Shown here piece after piece: positions 35,110-43,814 of a stretch of DNA of 64,000 nt (its first letter is position 1; every line of letters begins with the position of its first letter). Origin of the DNA: Verticiella alkaliphila (lineage in GTDB: Bacteria > Pseudomonadota > Gammaproteobacteria > Burkholderiales > Burkholderiaceae_B); the NCBI RefSeq assembly GCF_018904615.1, contig NZ_JADCNH010000017.1, positions 18,522 through 82,521 of the forward strand, in the 5' to 3' direction. A program made the position numbers and the translations under genes. The notes below the pieces were generated by a model. That model made no database searches and was not told the origin of the DNA. It saw only the letters and a program-made list of their open reading frames with translations.

Positions 35110-35973
35110 ATGAGCATGACCCAGGAGTTGATCAATCTGTTGCAGGTCGAGCCGTTGGAGCTCAACCTTTTCCGCGGCATCAGCGGCGACATCGGCAGCC
35201 GCGCGGTGTTCGGTGGCCAGGTTCTGGGCCAGGCCCTGGCGGCTGCGGCGCGCACCGTGGAGGAGGGGCGCGGGGTGCATTCCCTGCACGCCTACTTCCT
35301 GCGACCAGGCGACAAGCGCGCGCCTATCGTCTACGACGTCGACCGCATTCGTGACGGCTCGAGCTTCACCACCCGCCGCGTCGTGGCGATCCAGCATGGC
35401 CGACCGATCTTCAACATGTCGGCGTCCTTCCAGGTGTTCGAAGACGGTGCGGAGCATGCCGACGAGATGCCCGACGTGCCCGGTCCGGAAGGGCTGACGC
35501 CGGAATCCGAACTGCTGGCTGCGGTGATCGCGCGGCTGCCGGAAAAAGTGCGCTCGGCCTACGAGCGCGTGCGGCCGATCGAGATCCGTCCCGTGACGCG
35601 CTTCGATCCGTTGGCGCCCACGGCGCGTCCGCCGCTCTTCACGGCCTGGGTGCGCGCGGCCGACCCGCTGCCGGATTCGCCGGTGCTGCATCAGGCCATG
35701 CTGGCCTACACGTCGGATTTCTATCTGCTGCATGCTGCGCTGCTGCCCCATGCCATGAGCTTCTTCGACCCGGCGCTACATATCGCGAGCCTGGATCATG
35801 CGATGTGGTTCCACCGGCCGTTTCGGATGGACGAATGGCTCCTGTACGTCACCGAATCGCCTAGTGCCAGCAACGCCCGCGGTCTGTGCCGTGGCCGCTT
35901 CTTCACACGGGACGGGCGGCTCGTGGCCTCCACCATGCAGGAAGGCCTGATCCGCCTCGCGCCGCCCGCGTGA
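35110..35973 (+). CDS. tesB: Acyl-CoA thioesterase II
   Basis: 287 residues; double hot-dog fold. Family sequence includes FRGISGDIGSRAVFGGQVLGQAL, VHSLHAYFLRPGD, the LAYTSDFYLL catalytic Asp region, and SLDHAMWFHRPFRMDEWLLY near the end. Hydrolyses acyl-CoA to free fatty acid and CoA. The ATG at 35110 begins the family homology; a longer frame from 34879 has none. Confidence 0.93.
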   Translation: MSMTQELINLLQVEPLELNLFRGISGDIGSRAVFGGQVLGQALAAAARTVEEGRGVHSLHAYFLRPGDKRAPIVYDVDRIRDGSSFTTRRVVAIQHGRPIFNMSASFQVFEDGAEHADEMPDVPGPEGLTPESELLAAVIARLPEKVRSAYERVRPIEIRPVTRFDPLAPTARPPLFTAWVRAADPLPDSPVLHQAMLAYTSDFYLLHAALLPHAMSFFDPALHIASLDHAMWFHRPFRMDEWLLYVTESPSASNARGLCRGRFFTRDGRLVASTMQEGLIRLAPPA

Positions 35974-35977
35974 TCAA

Positions 35978-36244
35978 TCAGGCGTGCAGGCTCACGCCGA
36001 CCGGAGAACGGCTGGGCAGCGGCACGTGATTCGGCCGCGGCGGTTCGACGTCGTCCGGCCGCCGGGCGGGTGCCTCGGTGGGCCGCTTGAGCACCGGCAA
36101 TTCCAGCGGACGATCACCGAGATCGTCGTCGGGTCGCGCGGCGATCTGGTCTTCCCAGGGCAACGCGCGACGCGCGGCCGCCAGGCGACCTTGGGCGCGC
36201 TGGAGGGTGATTCGGGTGTACGAAGCGTGAAAACGGCTGGCCAT
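35978..36244 (-). CDS. Small hypothetical protein
   Basis: 88 residues, Arg/Pro-rich, with one helical start (RITLQRAQGRLAAARRALPWEDQI) and a disordered Pro-rich C-terminal half. The ATG at 36244 has a GAGGAG ribosome binding site 6 bases upstream, which argues it is real. Convergent with tesB, 4 bases between stops. No family recognised. Confidence 0.55.
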   Translation of the reverse strand: MASRFHASYTRITLQRAQGRLAAARRALPWEDQIAARPDDDLGDRPLELPVLKRPTEAPARRPDDVEPPRPNHVPLPSRSPVGVSLHA

Positions 36245-36432
36245 CAAAACTCCTCATGCGGGGCGATCATCAAGGGTCGCCAAAGTGAACCGCTAATAGC
36301 AATCGATGTGCCTGGCCAGACTGCCTCCGCGCCACGCTATCGCGGCGGTGATGTCGATGCCTAAAACTGCGCGTAAATCTTACGTATCGTCGCGCATTTG
36401 TGCGCAATCGTCAGCGAAGTGATATTTTCCAC

Positions 36433-36461
36433 TTGACATGGTCCTGGGCCACGTGCATAAT
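36433..36461 (+). promoter_or_regulatory. Strong sigma-70 promoter
   Basis: TTGACA at 36433-36438 and CATAAT at 36456-36461 with an optimal 17-base spacer. It points to the small gene at 36690 and implies a leader of about 220 bases. Confidence 0.75.
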
Positions 36462-36689
36462 GCGGCACGCTTTGGCTATCCGCTTCTCGGAAAGCACGCT
36501 GCCCCGGCAGCCCGGCGCCTGCGGTCTCCTACGACAATTCCCAGCCGCAAGCCCATCATCAAAGCGTCATCCGCGTTCGCTACGCTAGTGGCAGCGCCCA
36601 TCGCCGATACCGTATTTGCGCCGCCAGCGTCGGAGCTTTCCGCTGCCTGTGTTCGGCAATGACGGTCGTGCCTACCTTCAGGATTGACA
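36462..36689 (+). other. Long untranslated leader of the 36690 gene
   Basis: About 228 bases between the strong promoter and the first credible start. Short open frames exist here, but they begin in or before the promoter and lack ribosome binding sites. No match to a known riboswitch was recognised. Confidence 0.4.
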
Positions 36690-36968
36690 GTGAAGACCTT
36701 GTTTCCGCACCACCTCGTCCAGCGTCCGGCCGATGCCCCGCTGGATCATGCCCCCATCGATATCGGCGACCGCGTGACGGTGCAGCCGCTCGACGGGCCC
36801 CCGATCACCAGCACGGTGATCTTCAACACGCCGTTTCTCGGCACCACGACCTACACCGCCGATGCGGACGTGAGCGATGGGGAGGGCGAGATGCCCGTTC
36901 GCATTCGTCTGCGTTTTCGCCCTCAGGACATTCACGGCGTACAGCACGTGCGACGCTGCGCGGCCTGA
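36690..36968 (+). CDS. Small hypothetical protein with long leader
   Basis: 92 residues from the GTG at 36690 (MKTLFPHHLV), preceded by AGGA at 36679-36682; TTG at 36684 is an alternative. Contains a compact, beta-rich central part (IDIGDRVTVQPLDG, then TSTVIFNTPFLG and MPVRIRLRFRP). No family recognised. Own strong promoter and own terminator make this a free-standing expressed unit. Confidence 0.6.
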   Translation: MKTLFPHHLVQRPADAPLDHAPIDIGDRVTVQPLDGPPITSTVIFNTPFLGTTTYTADADVSDGEGEMPVRIRLRFRPQDIHGVQHVRRCAA

Positions 36969-37044
36969 GTTGACGTAGGCCCCTCCGATGGTGGAGCAGG
37001 GCCTGCTTCTCATGGGCGCGTGACGTAGCGAGCGCCCAAGCAAA

Positions 37045-37076
37045 AAGGGGTTGCACCGTAGTGCAACCCCTTCTTT
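37045..37076. terminator. Bidirectional terminator between the 36690 gene and tRNA-Asn
   Basis: Perfect 12-bp stem AAGGGGTTGCAC / GTGCAACCCCTT with loop CGTA, T-rich on the plus-strand side and preceded by AAAAA (T tract on the minus strand). Confidence 0.88.
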
Positions 37077-37080
37077 TATT

Positions 37081-37156
37081 TGGCTCCCCGAGCAGGGCTC
37101 GAACCTGCGACCTGCGGATTAACAGTCCGTCGCTCTACCGACTGAGCTATCGGGGA
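37081..37156 (-). tRNA. tRNA-Asn (anticodon GTT)
   Basis: 76 bases with encoded CCA. TCCCCGA pairs with TCGGGGA; anticodon loop CTGTTAA gives GTT; T loop TTCGAGC. All stems pair. Confidence 0.97.
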
Positions 37157-37168
37157 AGAAAGAAAAAG

Positions 37169-37197
37169 ATTATATCTGTCTTTTTCAAACTTGGCAA
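37169..37197 (-). promoter_or_regulatory. Sigma-70 promoter of tRNA-Asn
   Basis: On the minus strand TTGCCA (37197-37192), 17-base spacer, TATAAT (37174-37169), 12 bases before the tRNA. Confidence 0.75.
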
Positions 37198-37286
37198 ATC
37201 AGCGGAGAATTTTCTTTCGCTGCGTTGATCGGCGCTTGCTGTCGGTAACCCGCAATTGCCTATCAACTTCGTCAAGCAGGGGCGCA

Positions 37287-38231
37287 TTATAGCGCATTTT
37301 TCTGGATTGCTTGCTGCTGTCTTTCCATAAAGTCTGCGAGCGTGTCGATACCGCGCAATTGCAGGATCGTGTTGCGCACCGCAGCCTCGACCAGCACCGC
37401 CAGGTTGCGCCCGGCGGCCACCGGCAGGACAACCTTGCGGATGGGCAGGCCCAGGACTTCCTGCGTCGTATCCTGCAGCGGCAGGCGCTCACGCTGTGCC
37501 TCCTCGGACAGCGCGCGCACGAGTTGCACGATGAGGCGCAACCGCATCTTGCGCCGAACCGAGCTCTCGCCAAAGATGGTGCGTACGTCCAGCAGCCCCA
37601 GCCCGCGCACCTCGAGGATGTTCTGCAGCAAGGGGGGGCAATGGCCATCGATGATGCCCGGCGCGACATGCGAAAAATCGACCGCGTCATCCGCAACCAG
37701 ACCATGGCCGCGCGAGACGAGCTCGAGGGCCAGTTCGCTCTTGCCCAGACCGGATTCGCCAGCGATCAGCACGCCAAGACCCAGCACGTCGATGAAGACG
37801 CCGTGCATGGTGACGGTGGGGGCAAGCGCGCGGCCCACATAGAGCCGCAGGATGTCGATGACCTCGGCTGCCTGCACCGGCGTGCTCAGCAGGGGAACCT
37901 CATGGTCATCGCAGAACTGAATGAGATCCGCCGGCGGAACGAGCGCGTCCGCGATGACGATGGCCGGCACGCCGCCCGTGACGAGATCGTCCAGGTGGTG
38001 CTGACGTCGATTGACGTCGAAGCGCGAGAAGTACAGCATCTCGCGCTGTCCGAACACCTGGATGCGGCTTGGGTGGATCAGATTCAGGTGGCCGACGCGG
38101 TCGGAGGGGGCAAGGTAGTCGTTGCCCAGCGTACGCTGGTCACCGGCTTCGCCGCCCAGCCAGCGCAGCGAAAGCTTGCTTGCATTCTCGTCCGCCAGCG
38201 TGCGGATGGTCAGTACCGGCAACCCGGTCAT
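37287..38231 (-). CDS. hprK: HPr kinase/phosphorylase
   Basis: 314 residues. Bifunctional enzyme that phosphorylates and dephosphorylates a serine of HPr-type phosphocarriers. The N-terminal domain is followed by the P-loop GESGLGKSELALEL, the VADDAVDF stretch and the C-terminal LPVAAGRNLAVLVE signature. Starts at ATG 38231, 4 bases after the ptsN stop, so it is co-expressed with ptsN; the longer upstream frame overlaps ptsN. In proteobacteria this pair belongs to an incomplete regulatory PTS. rapZ, often next in this cluster, is not here; tRNA-Asn follows instead. Confidence 0.93.
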   Translation of the reverse strand: MTGLPVLTIRTLADENASKLSLRWLGGEAGDQRTLGNDYLAPSDRVGHLNLIHPSRIQVFGQREMLYFSRFDVNRRQHHLDDLVTGGVPAIVIADALVPPADLIQFCDDHEVPLLSTPVQAAEVIDILRLYVGRALAPTVTMHGVFIDVLGLGVLIAGESGLGKSELALELVSRGHGLVADDAVDFSHVAPGIIDGHCPPLLQNILEVRGLGLLDVRTIFGESSVRRKMRLRLIVQLVRALSEEAQRERLPLQDTTQEVLGLPIRKVVLPVAAGRNLAVLVEAAVRNTILQLRGIDTLADFMERQQQAIQKNAL

Positions 38232-38235
38232 CGCA

Positions 38236-38703
38236 TCAGTAACAGGTGGCCGGCTGCCAGCCTGCCAGCAGGGCGTGGACTGCCTGCGGATCGGTGGCTT
38301 CGCACAGGGCCGTGCGCAGATCCTTGCTGGAGAGCATGTGGGCAAGCTCAGCCAGGATCTCGAGATGCTGTTGCGTGGCCACCTCCGGCACCAACAGGAA
38401 CATCAGCATGCGCACCGGCTGACCATCCGGGGCGTCGAACGGCACGGGCTGCGCCAGGCGGATGAAGGTGGCGAGCGCCTCGTTCAAACCCTTGATGCGA
38501 CCGTGCGGCACAGCGACGCCGTGGCCCAGTGCAGTGGAGCCCAGGCGTTCGCGGGCAAAGAGACTGTCAAACACGGCCATCCGGGCAAGCCCGTGATGGT
38601 TTTCGAACAACAAGGCGGCATGCTCGAACGCGCGTTTCTTGCTCGTGGCCGGCAGGTCCAGCACGACGTTGGACACCGGGAGAATGCGGGAGATCAGGCT
38701 CAT
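38236..38703 (-). CDS. ptsN: PTS IIA-like nitrogen regulatory protein
   Basis: 155 residues. EIIA(Ntr) domain with the phosphorylated His in GHGVAVPHGRIKG and the C-terminal MLSSKDLRTAL helix. Regulatory phosphocarrier linked to potassium and nitrogen control, with no sugar transport role. ATG 38703 (MSLISRILPVSNVVLDL) fits family length; GTG 38721 is an alternative. It is followed directly by hprK. Confidence 0.92.
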   Translation of the reverse strand: MSLISRILPVSNVVLDLPATSKKRAFEHAALLFENHHGLARMAVFDSLFARERLGSTALGHGVAVPHGRIKGLNEALATFIRLAQPVPFDAPDGQPVRMLMFLLVPEVATQQHLEILAELAHMLSSKDLRTALCEATDPQAVHALLAGWQPATCY

Positions 38704-38927
38704 GGGGGCAAATTGCTTCACTGCAGCAAAAAACCATTATAGGAGAAGCCGTGCGCTGCGATAAGGCTTTGTAACATGATCGTGATCGCAGGGGTGGGCT
38801 CCAAAGACAAAAGGCAGGGGGAGCACGAAGCTCCCACATCTGCCTGTCTACAGCATGCCGTCAGGACGGCGTTGGCGCTTTGCGCCGTCGGCTCTGGGCC
38901 GTTATGCCAGTAATCTGTGGAGGGCCG

Positions 38928-39272
38928 CTACGGCTGTAGCTCCACGTATTCTTCGACGATCGGCTGGCGCTTGATGGCATCAGGCGTGTGCGTCTGAGCT
39001 TTATCCTTGTACTTCACGACTTGGCGGTCGAGCTTGTCGATCAGGAGGTCGATCGCAGCGTAGAGATTTTCGTCCGTGGCCTCGCAGTGGATGTCCTTGC
39101 CACGCACACGGACTGTGACGTCCGCAGTGTGCCGCAGCTTGACGGCGGAAAGGATGACTTGCGCGTCGATGATGTGATCGAAATGTCGCAATACCCGGTC
39201 CAGCTTGGTCGTCACGTATTCCCGAATGGCGGGGCTCACGTCCAGCTGGTGTCCGCTGATGCTCAGGTTCAT
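38928..39272 (-). CDS. hpf: Ribosome hibernation promoting factor (short form)
   Basis: 114 residues starting MNLSISGHQLDVSPAIREYV, the sigma-54 modulation/HPF family. Binds the 30S subunit to form inactive 100S ribosomes in stationary phase. The ATG at 39272 has a near-perfect AGGAGGT ribosome binding site. In related genomes rpoN sits directly upstream; here only 98 bases separate it from the lptB stop. Confidence 0.93.
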   Translation of the reverse strand: MNLSISGHQLDVSPAIREYVTTKLDRVLRHFDHIIDAQVILSAVKLRHTADVTVRVRGKDIHCEATDENLYAAIDLLIDKLDRQVVKYKDKAQTHTPDAIKRQPIVEEYVELQP

Positions 39273-39370
39273 AGAATGACCTCCTGTGCTTGAGTTGGCG
39301 TGCGGTGCGGTTGACCGCCAGGGCACCGCACGACTCTAGTCTAGCGAATACAGCCGCGAATGCAAGCTGA

Positions 39371-40117
39371 CTACATGCGGAAATGTTCCCCGAGGTAAAC
39401 ACGACGCACCGCTGGGTCGTCGACGATTTCATCCGGATGCCCAGAGGTGAGCACCGAGCCTTCGCTGATAATGTAGGCACGATCGCAGATACCGAGCGTT
39501 TCACGCACGTTGTGATCGGTAATCAGAACGCCGATGTTGCGACTCTTCAAAAAGCGGACGATGCGCTGGATCTCGATCACCGCGATCGGGTCCACGCCGG
39601 CGAAGGGCTCATCGAGCAGGATGAAGCGAGGATTGGTGGCCAGTGCGCGAGCGATCTCGACGCGGCGGCGTTCGCCGCCCGACAGCGAAATGGCGGCGTT
39701 GCTGCGGATGTGTTCGATCTGCAGCTCGGCGAGGAGGCCGTTCAGGCTCTCGTCGATGGCCTGACGCGACAGCGTGCGGCCCTCCGGCGTGCGCTGCAGC
39801 TCCAGCACGGCGCGGATGTTCTGCTCCACTGAAAGGCGGCGGAACACGGAGGCGTCCTGGGGCAGGTACGACAGCCCCAGGTGCGCGCGCCGATGGATCG
39901 GCAGTGCCGTGATGTTTTGGCCATCGACTTCGATGCGCCCGGCGTCGGCGGCGACCAGGCCGACGATCATGTAGAAGCTTGTCGTCTTGCCCGCGCCGTT
40001 GGGGCCGAGCAGGCCGACGACTTCGCCGCTGCCCACGTCCAGCGATACGTCGCGCACCACCGTGCGCGTGCCGTAGGTCTTGCGCAGACCCGTGGCACTC
40101 AGTTTTCCCGACGCCAT
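39371..40117 (-). CDS. lptB: LPS export ABC transporter ATP-binding protein
   Basis: 248 residues. Walker A GPNGAGKTT, signature LSGGERRRVEIARALA, Walker B RFILLDEPFAGVDP and the switch His in LITDHNVRETL. Powers LPS extraction from the inner membrane with LptFG and the LptC-LptA bridge. The ATG at 40117 overlaps the lptA stop (ATGA), indicating coupled translation. Confidence 0.95.
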   Translation of the reverse strand: MASGKLSATGLRKTYGTRTVVRDVSLDVGSGEVVGLLGPNGAGKTTSFYMIVGLVAADAGRIEVDGQNITALPIHRRAHLGLSYLPQDASVFRRLSVEQNIRAVLELQRTPEGRTLSRQAIDESLNGLLAELQIEHIRSNAAISLSGGERRRVEIARALATNPRFILLDEPFAGVDPIAVIEIQRIVRFLKSRNIGVLITDHNVRETLGICDRAYIISEGSVLTSGHPDEIVDDPAVRRVYLGEHFRM

Positions 40118-40727
40118 CACTGCGGCTTACCTCCGGGCGCGCAGGAATCGATCACGGCCTGGCTGGCCTGGCGCGACTGGATGACGGTGCGCACGCGACG
40201 GTTGGCCGTGCCGGCCTGCGGACCGCCACTGGCGGAGTAGGTGTCGTTGCCCTGGTTGTAGCGGATGCGCTCGCCGCGGATCTCGTCGAGCGTCCTGCCG
40301 CAGGCGAGGCGGCTCACCACTGCGTGGCCGATGAAGTCCAGGTGCTGGGCGCGGCTGTCGTACTCGGCGCGGTCGGCATAGCCTTCGACCGATTCCACGC
40401 CCTGCGCGGGCGATTGGCGCACGAAGACCTGCTTGCCGTCGGCCGCCGTCGCGACGGCGAACTGATCGCCCGCTTCGTTCTGGCGCAATTCCAGGCGGTG
40501 GGCGCGCAGGGTGAGCTCACCCCGGGTGAGCACCACATTGCCCGTGAACACGCTCGTCTGGCGCGTGTCGTCGTAATCGAGCTGGTCGGAATCGATCAGC
40601 GTGGGCACGTCCTGCTGCAGGGCTGGCGCAGGCGCGGCCGCGAGCGGCAGGGCGGCACAGCCGGCGAGCAGGGCAGCCAGGAGCGCGCGCGCAGGCGGAT
40701 CGTGGGCGAGGCGAGGAGTGTGGGCAT
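40117..40727 (-). CDS. lptA: LPS transport periplasmic protein LptA, start region probably frameshifted
   Basis: The mature part (LIDSDQLDYDDTRQTSVFTGNVVL, LRAHRLELR, IRGERIRYNQ) is the OstA-like beta-jellyroll of LptA, bridging LptC to LptD in the periplasm. In the coding frame there is no ATG/GTG/TTG after the lptC stop before the mature protein. An ATG at 40727 in another frame gives MPTLLASPTIRLR, an ideal signal-peptide start, and one extra base in the GC repeat at 40682-40692 would join it to ALLAALLAGCAALPLAAA. So a single-base loss is likely; otherwise translation would have to begin 77 bases inside lptC. Confidence 0.85.
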
Positions 40728-40756
40728 TCGCGTGAGCGGAAGGAAGGTGAGGGGCC

Positions 40757-41350
40757 TCAGCGTTCGGCCTCGGGGGTGCGCGGGGCGATCGTGACGCGGG
40801 CGTCCGAGGCCACGGCGAGTTGCCGGCTGGCATTGTCGTAGCGCATGCCGGTGCCGGTGATGCGGGAGCCGTCGCCGCGGATCACCGTGGCGGGCAGATC
40901 GGTGAAGGCGACGTCCTCGTTGGGGTGCAGGGTGATGGCCTCGCTCTGGATGGACAGGCCGGGTTCTTCCTGGTGGGGCGGGCGGCGGAAGTTCACGTCG
41001 CCCGTCATCACGATGCGGTCGCCGTCCTGATCCATGCGGCCGCGTTCGGCCGTGGCGATGGTGACGGAGCGGTCCGGCCGCTGGCTCACCGCGCGTGGCA
41101 GGTAGACCTCGTAGGAGTCGTCGTCGGGGAAGTGCTCGGCGCGCGGGCCTTCGAGGCGAGCGGCAGGCATGCCCGTCTCGTCCGTGCGCATCATCACGAA
41201 ATTGTCGATGAAGGTGTCCATCTCGTGGGTGAGACGGCGCGGCGGATCCACCGGCACGGAGCGCCTGGCGTAATCCGAGGCCCACCAGGTGCTGCCGACC
41301 AGGGCGAGCAGCAGGAAGCCCGCGATGAGAGAAGTGAGGCGATCGCGCAT
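40757..41350 (-). CDS. lptC: LPS export system protein LptC
   Basis: 197 residues. A single N-terminal membrane helix (residues 5-24) anchors a periplasmic beta-jellyroll. Contains the DTFIDNFVMMRTDETG stretch typical of betaproteobacterial LptC and ALTLHPNEDVAFTD-like sequence. Starts 4 bases after the kdsC stop. Confidence 0.9.
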   Translation of the reverse strand: MRDRLTSLIAGFLLLALVGSTWWASDYARRSVPVDPPRRLTHEMDTFIDNFVMMRTDETGMPAARLEGPRAEHFPDDDSYEVYLPRAVSQRPDRSVTIATAERGRMDQDGDRIVMTGDVNFRRPPHQEEPGLSIQSEAITLHPNEDVAFTDLPATVIRGDGSRITGTGMRYDNASRQLAVASDARVTIAPRTPEAER

Positions 41351-41354
41351 CGCG

Positions 41355-41960
41355 CTATTGTAGCGAGCCGCCTGCGGCCACGACGCGCGAGCCCTGGCTC
41401 AGGACGGCGCCGAGCCGACCCTGTGCCGCCAGGATGAGATCGCACACTTCGCGTGCGGCACCCGAGCCGCCGGCGCGCTCGGTGGTCCAATGCGCGGCTT
41501 GCGCCACGTAGGAGGGCGCGGCGGGCACGGTGACGGCGAACCCGGCCTGGCGCATGGCCGGCAGGTCATTCACGTCATCGCCCATGAAGCCGGCATCCTC
41601 GGCGGTGAGCCCGAGCTTCTGGACCAGCGTCTGCAGCGCTTCGGCCTTGTCGTGGCTGCCTTGCACCACGTGCTTGATGCCCAGGTCCGCGGCACGGCGC
41701 GTGACCATGGCGCCATCGCGCGCGGTGATGAAGGCGACGGCCACGCCGCTCGCGGCGAGCAGGCGCAGGCCCTGGCCGTCCAGGACGTTGAAGCGCTTGA
41801 CGGTCTCGCCGTGTTCGCCATACCAGAGCGAGCCATCGGTGAGCACGCCGTCGATATCGAAGGCCATCACGCGAACGCGCGCGGCGCGCTTGCGCACGGC
41901 CTCGGGCACGCGGGCAAGGATCAGGGCTTCGGCGGGGTGGGGGACGCAGAGCTTGGACAT
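41355..41960 (-). CDS. kdsC: 3-deoxy-D-manno-octulosonate 8-phosphate phosphatase
   Basis: 201 residues, HAD family without cap. Motif I MAFDIDGVLTDG, motif II FITARDG and the acidic motif FMGDDVNDLPAM. Releases Kdo from Kdo-8-phosphate for LPS inner core synthesis. Between kdsD (8 bases) and lptC (4 bases) in one operon. Confidence 0.95.
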   Translation of the reverse strand: MSKLCVPHPAEALILARVPEAVRKRAARVRVMAFDIDGVLTDGSLWYGEHGETVKRFNVLDGQGLRLLAASGVAVAFITARDGAMVTRRAADLGIKHVVQGSHDKAEALQTLVQKLGLTAEDAGFMGDDVNDLPAMRQAGFAVTVPAAPSYVAQAAHWTTERAGGSGAAREVCDLILAAQGRLGAVLSQGSRVVAAGGSLQ

Positions 41961-41968
41961 GGCGGGTG

Positions 41969-42964
41969 TTATACCACCTTGGCGGCCATCAGATCGTGCA
42001 TGTGCAGTGCGCCGGCCAGGCGTCCATCGGCATCCACCACCAGCAGTTGCGAGAGTCGGTGCTCATCCATGGCCGCGGCGGCTTCGGCGGCGAGAACGTC
42101 GGGGGCGATGGTGCGAGGGCCTGGGGTCATGCCATCAGTCACGCGCATGCCGCGCAGGTCGCCCACTCGGGCGATGAGTCGGCGCAGGTCGCCATCCGTG
42201 AAGATGCCGAGCGCGCGGCCGTCCGCATCGACGACCGCCGTCATGCCCATGCCCTTGCGCGACATCTCGGCCAGGGCGGTGTTGATGTCGGCGTCGGCAG
42301 GCACCGTGGGCACGCGCTCGCCGCTGCGCATCACATCGCGCACGTGCGTGAGCAGGCGCCGGCCGAGCGCGCCGCCAGGGTGCGAGCGGGCGAAATCGGC
42401 GGAGCCGAAGCCGCGTGCCTCCAGGCAGGCCACGGCGAGCGCATCGCCCAGCGCCAGCGCGGCGGTGGTGCTCGCTGTCGGGGCGAGGTTGAGCGGGCAG
42501 GCTTCGCGGGCCACGCTGGTGTCCAGGTGCACGTCGGCCAGCTGCGCGAGGGGCGAGGCCGGATTGCCCGTCATGGCGATGATGCCGGCGCCCATGCGGC
42601 GCGCGAGCGGCAGGATGGTGAGAAGCTCTTCCGAGCTGCCCGAGTGCGAGAGCGCGATCACGATGTCTGCGGCAGTGATCATGCCCAGGTCGCCATGTAC
42701 GGCCTCGGCGGCATGCACGAAGAAGGCCGGGGTGCCGGTGGAGGCGAGCGTGGCGGCGATCTTGCGCGCCACGTGGCCGGTCTTGCCAAGGCCGCTCACC
42801 ACCACGCGCCCGGTGCAGGCCAACAGGCGCTGCGTGGCCTGGACGAAGGGCTCGCCCTGGCGCTGGGCCAGGCTGTGCACAGCGTCGGCCTCGATCTGGA
42901 GAGTGCGGCGTGCCGAGGCGAGGATGGCGTCGGCGGCGGGATTGGGCAAAGGGGTCGAAGACAT
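41969..42964 (-). CDS. kdsD: D-arabinose 5-phosphate isomerase
   Basis: 331 residues: SIS domain (GRVVVSGLGKTGHVARKIAATL, SHSGSSEEL) followed by tandem CBS domains (about 205-331). Converts ribulose-5-phosphate to arabinose-5-phosphate, the first step of Kdo synthesis. The ATG at 42964 begins family homology. First gene of the kdsD-kdsC-lptC-lptA-lptB cluster, divergent from a TetR regulator with 83 bases between. Confidence 0.95.
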   Translation of the reverse strand: MSSTPLPNPAADAILASARRTLQIEADAVHSLAQRQGEPFVQATQRLLACTGRVVVSGLGKTGHVARKIAATLASTGTPAFFVHAAEAVHGDLGMITAADIVIALSHSGSSEELLTILPLARRMGAGIIAMTGNPASPLAQLADVHLDTSVAREACPLNLAPTASTTAALALGDALAVACLEARGFGSADFARSHPGGALGRRLLTHVRDVMRSGERVPTVPADADINTALAEMSRKGMGMTAVVDADGRALGIFTDGDLRRLIARVGDLRGMRVTDGMTPGPRTIAPDVLAAEAAAAMDEHRLSQLLVVDADGRLAGALHMHDLMAAKVV

Positions 42965-43047
42965 GGGACGTATGTTAGCGAAACCGTCTCGTCGGTGCGC
43001 TATGCTGTCGTCTCTCTGTGCTGTCGTGTCCATCCGGAGGCTTGTCC

Positions 43048-43725
43048 ATGGCGCACCCCGTCGGCGCGCGTCCGGCGGCCAAGCCGCCAAGGCGGCGCGA
43101 TCGTTCCTCGCCAGGTCGGCGCGATCGCTCCTATCACCACGGCGATCTGCATCAGGCGCTCATCGCGGCCACCGAGGCCATTCTCGTCGAGCGCGGGGTG
43201 GATGGCTTCACGCTGCGTGAGGCGGCTCGCCGTGTGGGCGTGACACCGGCGGCGCCGGCGCATCACTTCGGCAGCGCGGCGGGGCTCCTGACGGAAGTCG
43301 CCCTGCTGGGCTTTCAGGCCTTGCATGATCACCTCATCGACGCGGCGAAAGCGGCCGGCGAGAGCCCAGCCGAACAGGCGCGGGCGCTTGGCCACGGGTA
43401 TGTACGCTTTGCACGCGCCCATCCCGCCCGATTCCAGCTCATGTTCCGGATGAATCGCCTGCTCGAGGACGATCCGCGGCTCGTGGCCGCCTGTGGCGCG
43501 GCCGAGAGCGAGCTGGAGCGGGCCACGCGGGCGTATCGCGGGCTCGATGCCGACACGCCGCTGGATGCGCAGATGAAGGCCGAGATGCTGGGCGGCTGGT
43601 CGCTCGTGCATGGCTTTGCGCACTTGGCACTCGAAGGACGCTTCGATGACGCGGCCGGCGATGCGGACATCGAGACGTTTCTGCGCGATACACTGGACGC
43701 CATCCTGCGCCGGCATTTCCCCTGA
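43048..43725 (+). CDS. TetR/AcrR family transcriptional regulator with WHG domain
   Basis: 225 residues. An Arg/Pro-rich N-terminal tail of about 30 residues precedes the TetR helix-turn-helix (HQALIAATEAILVERG, FTLREAARRVGVTPAAPAHHFG). The C-terminal ligand domain has the WSLVHGFAHLAL motif of the WHG subgroup. The ATG at 43048 has a GGAGG ribosome binding site. Divergent from kdsD; its target may be outside the window. Confidence 0.88.
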   Translation: MAHPVGARPAAKPPRRRDRSSPGRRDRSYHHGDLHQALIAATEAILVERGVDGFTLREAARRVGVTPAAPAHHFGSAAGLLTEVALLGFQALHDHLIDAAKAAGESPAEQARALGHGYVRFARAHPARFQLMFRMNRLLEDDPRLVAACGAAESELERATRAYRGLDADTPLDAQMKAEMLGGWSLVHGFAHLALEGRFDDAAGDADIETFLRDTLDAILRRHFP

Positions 43726-43814
43726 CGCGGCCTGCCGTCAGCCGGTGAGCCGTTTGCCGCTGCATCCGTGTTCACCGCTCGCCTTGCCGCGGGCATTTGT
43801 CTTCTTTCTTCATC

